Assembly: GCA_026214975.1 (NCBI GenBank)
Contig: JAOBSW010000690.1
Location: 1 to 64,000 of the forward strand
Direction of reading: 5' to 3'
Length of the DNA: 64,000 nt
Origin: Gentiana macrophylla
Taxonomy: Eukaryota; Streptophyta; Magnoliopsida; Gentianales; Gentianaceae
This document shows positions 57,692 to 64,000 of the stretch, in pieces; the stretch's first letter is position 1; each line of letters begins with the position of its first letter. The translations under genes were made by a program, and so were the position numbers. A model generated the notes under the pieces. The model did no database searches, had not been told where the DNA came from, and saw only the letters and a list, made by a program, of their open reading frames with translations.

Positions 57692-60600
57692 ATTAGAGTA
57701 CAATTGACCTTTAATAATCTGACATTCTCTATCCAAAAGAGAACTTATACCATTTTCTCTTTATCCAAAGATTTAGAGAATTATTCCATGAGGGGTTGGG
57801 TAGGAAACCTCTCGTTGAATATTGCATATGAAAATGAATTGTCATCTTAACCAATAAGATGCATGGGATATTGCCAACAACTTGTTCTCATGAATTCGAC
57901 CGAATCGATATCTAAGAAAATAGTCCACTTCTCTAATTCACAGAAGTTTGGCTCATCAGTTCATGACTTCAGATAACACACCATGTTGTTTTCAACTATT
58001 TCAGTGTCACCTTTCATTAACACTAATGTCTACTACTTTACTAATATTGATTCTCTAGTCTACAAAAGACTTATCAATTTACAGGTCAAGTCCATATATT
58101 TAAACATATGACTTTTAATGACCTAGAGGTTTGCCTTAACCCTCCAATGGATATAAGCATAGGTAGTCGATCTGCCATTTGCTTCAAGCTAAAAACCCTT
58201 CTATTCTGAATAAATCAAGCTCCGTTGTATGGAAAGAATGTTTGAGGCATAACCTGTGTAATCTTTACGCAAGCCAGGAGTCAAGCTAGGCTAAGTGGTG
58301 AGGCATTTTTAGGGCATCACCCATGTTTAACTATCTACTTCTCATGGAGTTACGCCCAAGACCACTTGGCTTTTCATATAAAGATAAACTTTCTCATTCA
58401 TTCAACTCTTAATCACGTAGATCCAATTACTCCTACTGAGTCTGAGACTCTCAGGTGGTTCTAGAAGAGTGTGAACATAACTGGAGTACCAAAACTCCAT
58501 TTACAGGTTTATGGCTTTAAACCAACTGCTATTTATCAGAATCCTATACAGTCCTTCCAGAGAAGGCCATATGTTATCAATAACCCCTAGCAGACTTTTA
58601 TGTTTGCATAATCACAGCGAGTCAATGGATAACCATACTCCCACTACTTTAGGGTGAATTGATATTCTGATCTTGTTCAGTAGTATTTATTAATGTAACC
58701 CCAACCAACCAATGTTGGATGTGGTCTAATTAAATCAGATAGTAACTCCTTGATTAACTGTACTTCAAGGTCTAAGGTTGTTATTTAAACATTATTTTAG
58801 AAAAATTTGTAATAGTGTAACTGTCACCATTCGAACGTAAGAATCTTATAAAAAAAACTTTACTCACTGCGTTAAGATATTTGATGAACAGTCATCCTCG
58901 GAACGTGTATGCAAAATCTCCAGTCCTACCTTCAAGCACCAAGTGCTCAATGCCTCTATTTACGGAAGTGGAGTAAACGTGGTTCACTTCTTATCCATAA
59001 ATTCATAAGCATCTTCGAGGTAGACATCTCGGTATTACATAATAATGTATACCGTTATTTTGCAACTAATATCTTAGTTAAGTTAAACAGTGTAAGGTAG
59101 CATATCAATAACTATACAAGACAATAAATGGTTTATCCTTTCAGTGAAATCGTTTCACTAGGAGGTAGGCCAAACATCAGTACCAAAAACTATGCTTTAG
59201 CCTATATCAAAGCATGTAATACTCGCTTCTCTGGTAATATCAGAGATTCCTCCAAATGTTCAGATAAACTAATCAGCGTGTCGAGTAGTCATTCGAAAAA
59301 ATGTCTGTTACTCAAAAGCTCCCACTAGCTTGTATCCTTCATAATACCCCGAAGGTCAATATGAACAAGTTGTGATATTTCTTTAGCTCTATTACCCTTT
59401 CCTAATTGAAAGGTTACTTAGTCATTTTTCCATTGAGATGGTGTTCTTAGACTGGGGGATAGGAATCACCCTTAGCCAGTCTTCAGATATTATCTTTAGG
59501 ATATATGCACTAATCAATAGATGATGAAGAATCGTTTATCTAAATACGGAAACCATTTGTCTTAACAGTTTATAATGTGTTACATATACCTTTTCAGCAT
59601 TACTTAATGGTTCTGACTTTCTCAAACAAAAGTCCAAGTATCGGATTCGAACTACAAATGTCATATTCAGTTTTTATAAGGCAAATATATATTCGATGTG
59701 AAAGTGAATCAATTTGTTCCAACGAATCTGGAAAAACAAAAATTAAATTTCTGCGATATCCAAGGATTAAAATCCAAAATTTCTTTCCTTATATCACTTC
59801 CACTATCTTAGCTGAAATAACTTCCCTTTGTCTTTTCTTCATCATGAATGCCCAGCTACATTGTTCATACAAAAGAACATAGCTTACGGGTCAACATCCC
59901 GGTTAAGAAAGTCTCTAAGGATTCATAGGTTGGTGATCCGAAATCACTTTCCTTATCCTATATTTTTCGTTTATTAATATTTCGGTTTAGCCTTTAACTT
60001 ATTTAGTTTAGATGACTTACACTTATAGACATTTACCTTCCCATTCTTGGCTTTCTTTAAAGGAAATTGCCATGAACTAGCAGTTCATTTGAGTAGACAC
60101 TACTCGAAAACTGTGGGATGTCTGGTGAGAATGATACCAAATCATTCTTGTCATCTTTGAACGAATATCGGTTGTCTCTCGTTCAACACGAGTGACAGCA
60201 GTGATATACTCATCAATGTCACATAAGTTTGAAGGCTTAAGAGGGAAATCCTCCACTGAAAATTAATTGCATTCTTGATTTACGAGTTCAATGTTCTTGT
60301 TACGTTTCCACTTTTACGAAGTAGTTACTAGTCAATTTATTGTATTTAGTAGTTTAGATATATTGAGATGATATGTAGTTGTGAACTAAATTATGACAGA
60401 AGTATAAATCAAATCATACACCACCGCAAATAAATGTTTTAGGAATTATAAACGTGATGTCAGGCATGTAGTTTATCCTACCATTCCAAGGATTTAATCT
60501 CACACCTACAGTGCCGCCTCAGGGTAGGTCAAAGAGGTGACGATTAAATTGAGACAATTCTCTCAACATTAACCTATTAAGAATCAGACATCTCCATTTA

Positions 60601-60988
60601 ATTGTTGATTACCTTCCTTTTTCAGCCAAGATATTTCCTAAAATATCCTTTAGAGTGTTACCTACTGTTTCAGATCTCAAAGTACGCCCCGAGTATGCCG
60701 CCTCAGGGTCGGTCAGTGACTCGACGATTACCCAAAATCCTATCTTTTTGGAGACCAAGCCTTGAATTATAGCGGTGAAAGCCACCCTCAGGGGACCAAA
60801 ATCAAAACGGCACGAGGCGTCACCATTCTCTCACGCGCTTGTGTCAACAGTAGAGGCCAATGATCAGTTGTCACCTTCCCCGCTCCCACTCGTTATATTG
60901 AAAATTAGGTAGTCTCATTAGGATTTTAGAATTTTCTTCGCAATCCGAAAAACAATAAATCATGAATATTTAAATTTTAATCCTCCCA

Positions 60989-61427
60989 CTAGTTCATCGG
61001 TTCCAAATACCGTCTAACTAGTATCACAATATTCACGATTTTCCGATTTTATGGATTTATTAAATTCCTTGTATAGAGACTACACATATAAAATTCACCA
61101 AGAATTTTATAATCCTAATATATTTGGACTTATGAATTTCTCAATAATTTGAAAAACAATAAATCGTAAAATTTAAAGCTTCCACTAGTTTATCGGTTCC
61201 AAGTACCGTCTAACTAGTGACACTATATTCATGATTTTCCAATTTATTGATTATTTTGAAAATCTCTTGTGTAGACACTACACAATAAAAATTCACCAAA
61301 AATTTTTATTGTCCTAATAATGTCATGATAAAAATTTTGGATCTCAGAATTTTTTTTCAATTATCGGAAAACAATAAATCATGAAAAGTAATCACCAACT
61401 TATCGGTTCCAAATACCGTCTAGTTAG
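60989..61427 (-). repeat. Three stem-loop motifs in the inverted LARD
   Basis: At 60989-61021, 61185-61217 and 61397-61427, the reverse complements of the int1 and int2 motifs. The loop reads TCCAAAT (or TCCAAGT) on this strand and the inner arms CGGT/ACCG are kept in all three. Confidence 0.75.
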
Positions 61428-61895
61428 TGTCCTATCTTTTCAGAATTTTCCAAATTTCGGTTATTAAAATGCCTTTTTTGTAGACACTACATAATCAAAA
61501 TTCACAAAGAATTTTACATCCAAAACTAATTTATCCCGTAAATTTTATTTCTATCATGTGAATTTTATATCCCTATAAAATTCCATTTCCTTTAATTAAT
61601 TTAATTTATTATTAATCTAAATTAATTGTCGTTTTCATACATGTCTAGTTAATGCAAAAATTGATTTTCTACATGTATGCATGTGCTAGGAGTGGAATTC
61701 GTGAATATGATGCATGGCATGGTTATATCACATAAATAATTACAAAAGAAAATAAATGCGAAAAATAAACCACTGAGATGGACCATTGGTACCCCCGTAT
61801 CCAATCTATAAAATAAAGAAACCCTTACAATTCTTCAATGTCTAGCCTCCGCCGCCCAGTACATTAATTTGCTGCTCCGTTTTGTTATCAAGAAT

Positions 61896-61960
61896 GCTCT
61901 AGCCGAGTTGGTAAAACTCATTCTTTCTTCATCACCACCCAAGTTCGACTCTCCCCTCCC
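61896..61960 (+). other. tRNA-like sequence, possible SINE head
   Basis: TAGCCGAGTTGG at 61900-61911 fits a polymerase III A box, and AGTTCGACTC at 61942-61951 fits a B box, about 30 bases apart as in tRNA genes. The acceptor stem does not pair well, so it is not a working tRNA. It lies in the leader of the inverted element and is followed by T-rich and A-rich runs. Confidence 0.4.
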
Positions 61961-62034
61961 CTGGTTTTTTTATTTTGTTTCGAACTGGGAATAAAAGAAA
62001 AAAAACACAAAAAAAAAATTTCAAACTTTTATCT

Positions 62035-62110
62035 GGCCAAGGGGATTCGAACTCGAGTCTGCGTACAATTGAATTTGTAACTTGACCAATGTGCCGCGGC
62101 TTTTCCTCTT
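62035..62110 (-). other. Second tRNA-like sequence, opposite strand
   Basis: The minus strand reads GAGTTCGAATCC (plus coordinates 62043-62054), a good B box, and upstream TGGTCAAGTT (about 62079-62088) as a poor A box. The end CCTTGGCC could be part of an acceptor stem. Together with the previous entry it forms an inverted pair around A-rich sequence at 61990-62025. Confidence 0.35.
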
Positions 62111-62392
62111 CATAGTCTACGTTCGAATTAAATAAAAAAGGTCTCGGCCGAAATTAAATTAATTCAGAAAATTAAAATTGCCAAAATAAATTACATGACA
62201 TTCTATAACTAAAAAAATGGGTTTACAATAGACCTAACGGTAAACAGACACCAACCCCAATCCATCTCGTAAACCATGCATTTATATATAAAAAAACATA
62301 TAAAAGATGCAATATTTATTCAATTCCACTCCTTATTAATTAATTATGCAATCATGATCACAAAATCGCTTTAACCTGGCTCCAATACCACA

Positions 62393-64000
62393 TGCTGGAT
62401 ATACAGAAACCCGAATCCGGATCAGATCCATAAATGAATCGTCAGATCTGATTCATAGCACCGATCGAGACGCTCGATCAAGCACAGCGGAAGCTACGAA
62501 TAAATTTGCATGCGATTTTACTACGATTTGATTTGCATAAATAACTAATACAACTACGAGAAGGTTGAAGACTTACCCTTTCCAAAGAGGATGAGTAAAG
62601 CAGTCGACCAAAGGGGTGAAGCCGCAGTCTTCCGGATTGTATCTCCTAGCGACAACTGGTGGACGTCGATCCTCGCCGTAGAACCTCCTCGAATATGCAC
62701 AAGAATAACCCTAGGTTTTTCTTCTCTTATGACTAAGGCAAGAAACTAATTTTTCTTCCTTTATTTTGTGAATGTGGAGCCATTTTTTTTAATTATTAGT
62801 GTGTTGGGAGGAACTCTCTTTATATAGGAAAATAACTAGTCAAGAGAGTCCTTTTCACAATGCAATTACCCTTTTCCATAAGGAAAGAATATTTCCCATA
62901 AAATAAGAGATAAATCCCAAAAAACCAATCTCTTAATTTATCCATAAAATAAGTGATAATTCCCAAAAAAATCAATCTCTTAATTTATCCATTAATTATT
63001 TAAAAAATAAATAATTAGTTACACATGTGACATAATTTAGGAAATTTCTCTTCCCAACTTTTTCACAATATGGGGCGCCACCTTTATCATCATTTTTAAT
63101 AGAAAATGTCTCTTCTATTTAACATATTATTTACCAAATAAATAATATTGCATATTCATTAAATAGACCAAATATTTAATTTATTCTCGAGGTTCCATAA
63201 AACGAGAATACACTCGCGTGTTAGGAGCCAACCCGGGGACCATGGATCTATAACCAGTAGCTACAATAAAATGAATAAATATTCGTCGAACATAATATTT
63301 CTACTCAGCTTATTAATTCCGGAATTACGCCACCATAAATCCGAAGCTGAACTCTATCGGTGCTATGAATCAGATCTAATAAGTGTCCATTGATATAATC
63401 ATTACATATTGACTAACCCTCCATAGACTATCCGTAACGAAACATGATTATTTCTGTAAATCTTCTTCACTACATCTTATCCTTATTTACCATTAACTCA
63501 CTACTGATCAATTAGTTCACAACCAATACGAACTCGGCCAATCGAACAGTTTCTAGGATCAACAAATAAGGGGATTGTCTTTCTACTTCCCGCAGGAAGG
63601 AAAGTATTCCATATCTGTGAGACACACGCTTCTCACACATTGCAGAACAGTGCCAACGTGAAAGTGATTCGGACCGCGCCTCTTAGCGATCCTTAACGAA
63701 CACATCAAACCCTATCTTGAAACAAGCAGGTATTTGCAATCACTTCAGGATTAAGGTTAATCCATATATGATCATCTTGTGATTCAATAAGATTTCTCAA
63801 TCACGGAATTATATAACAAATGCAAATTAAATCGGTCCAGTCCTATATGACTACATCATATATAAATGCCCTACTTAGATAACCAATATCAGCGGTCCGG
63901 ATAAGACGGTCACACCTTAAGGTGTTTTGGGCGCATTAATGGTGGTTTAATCAATAGACCCAATACTTTGATTAAGTTCACCATGGACTAATAGTTCAAG
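62393..64000 (-). repeat. 5' LTR of the inverted LARD, continues past the window
   Basis: Opens TGCTGG on the plus strand (sense end CCAGCA). TATA box at 62819-62826 (minus strand) in the family context. From about 63200 it follows the reverse complement of LARD LTRs closely (for example GGGACCATGGA near 63236). The expected terminus AACCTAACA is beyond 64000. Confidence 0.8.

Larger units (their letters stand above)
57692..64000 (-). mobile_element. Inverted LARD relative: internal region and 5' LTR
   Basis: 57692 to about 62392 is the reverse complement of LARD internal sequence, more diverged than int1 and int2. Matches include the segment at about 58080-58140 (int1 17190-17260), the stem-loops near 60989-61427 and the leader block 60470-60900. 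A primer site TGGTATTGGAGCC lies at 62378-62390. An LTR starts at 62393 and runs off the window. Part of the 3' internal end and the 3' LTR are missing at the junction. Frames at 57653-57850, 58909-59100, 59128-59328 and 59577-59882 have no conserved counterpart and are not called genes. Confidence 0.75.

Noticed and set aside
59128..59882. Frames in the inverted LARD (59128-59328, 59577-59882)
   Set aside because: On the antisense strand of non-coding LARD sequence, not open in int1 or int2.
61896..61960. Functional tRNA gene
   Set aside because: A and B boxes are present but the acceptor and anticodon stems do not pair acceptably by eye.

Overview
This window is plant nuclear DNA, almost certainly from a eudicot and probably from heterochromatin. 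It is AT-rich, carries no recognisable host gene, and nearly every base can be assigned to LTR retrotransposons nested inside one another. Family names used below (T, LARD, autonomous copia, G1, G2) are mine. The species cannot be read from the sequence.

Layout. (1) 1-10566: plus-strand copies of family T, a copia derivative with 1.7-1.8 kb LTRs that open TGTTGG (sense) and end CCAACA. It has a degraded gag, a second unidentified ORF (ORF2) and no pol. The arrangement is internal-LTR-internal, so it is a tandem cut at both ends. A gypsy-like element (G2, 3094-5912) and a chloroplast ycf1-like scrap (about 1487-1585) sit inside its ORF2. (2) 10567-10754: scrap of an unrelated copia polymerase. 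(3) 10755-57691: a tandem of a large non-autonomous copia derivative (LARD), LTR1-int1-LTR2-int2-LTR3. Its two internal regions are about 5.5 kb each and essentially non-coding. (4) Inside LTR2, on the minus strand, lies a near-complete coding copia element (18492-35083, target duplication CATAT) that shares LTR ends, primer site, leader and polypurine tract with the LARD. It is the obvious former source of enzymes for it. Its own 3' LTR is split by a full T element (19233-26054, target duplication CAATT). (5) Inside int2: G1, a complete 3.1 kb gypsy-like non-autonomous element (41316-44422, target duplication ATATG). (6) Inside LTR3: a T dimer with three LTRs and two internal regions (45746-57232, target duplication AGGGG). 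(7) 57692-64000: an inverted copy of the LARD internal region plus its 5' LTR, running off the window.

How the parts relate. The autonomous copia supplies gag, protease, integrase and reverse transcriptase/RNase H, now broken by several stops and frameshifts. The LARD keeps only cis signals plus short RNase H relics. It has evolved repeated stem-loop motifs in its internal region. T keeps a coiled-coil gag tail and ORF2, and carries an array of short hairpins in U3, as Sirevirus-type copia elements do. G1 and G2 share an unrecognised C-terminal protein domain that runs through the polypurine tract into the LTR. Exact five-base target duplications at four insertions give a clear relative order: LARD array first, then autonomous copia, G1 and the T dimer within it, and T1 within the copia LTR.
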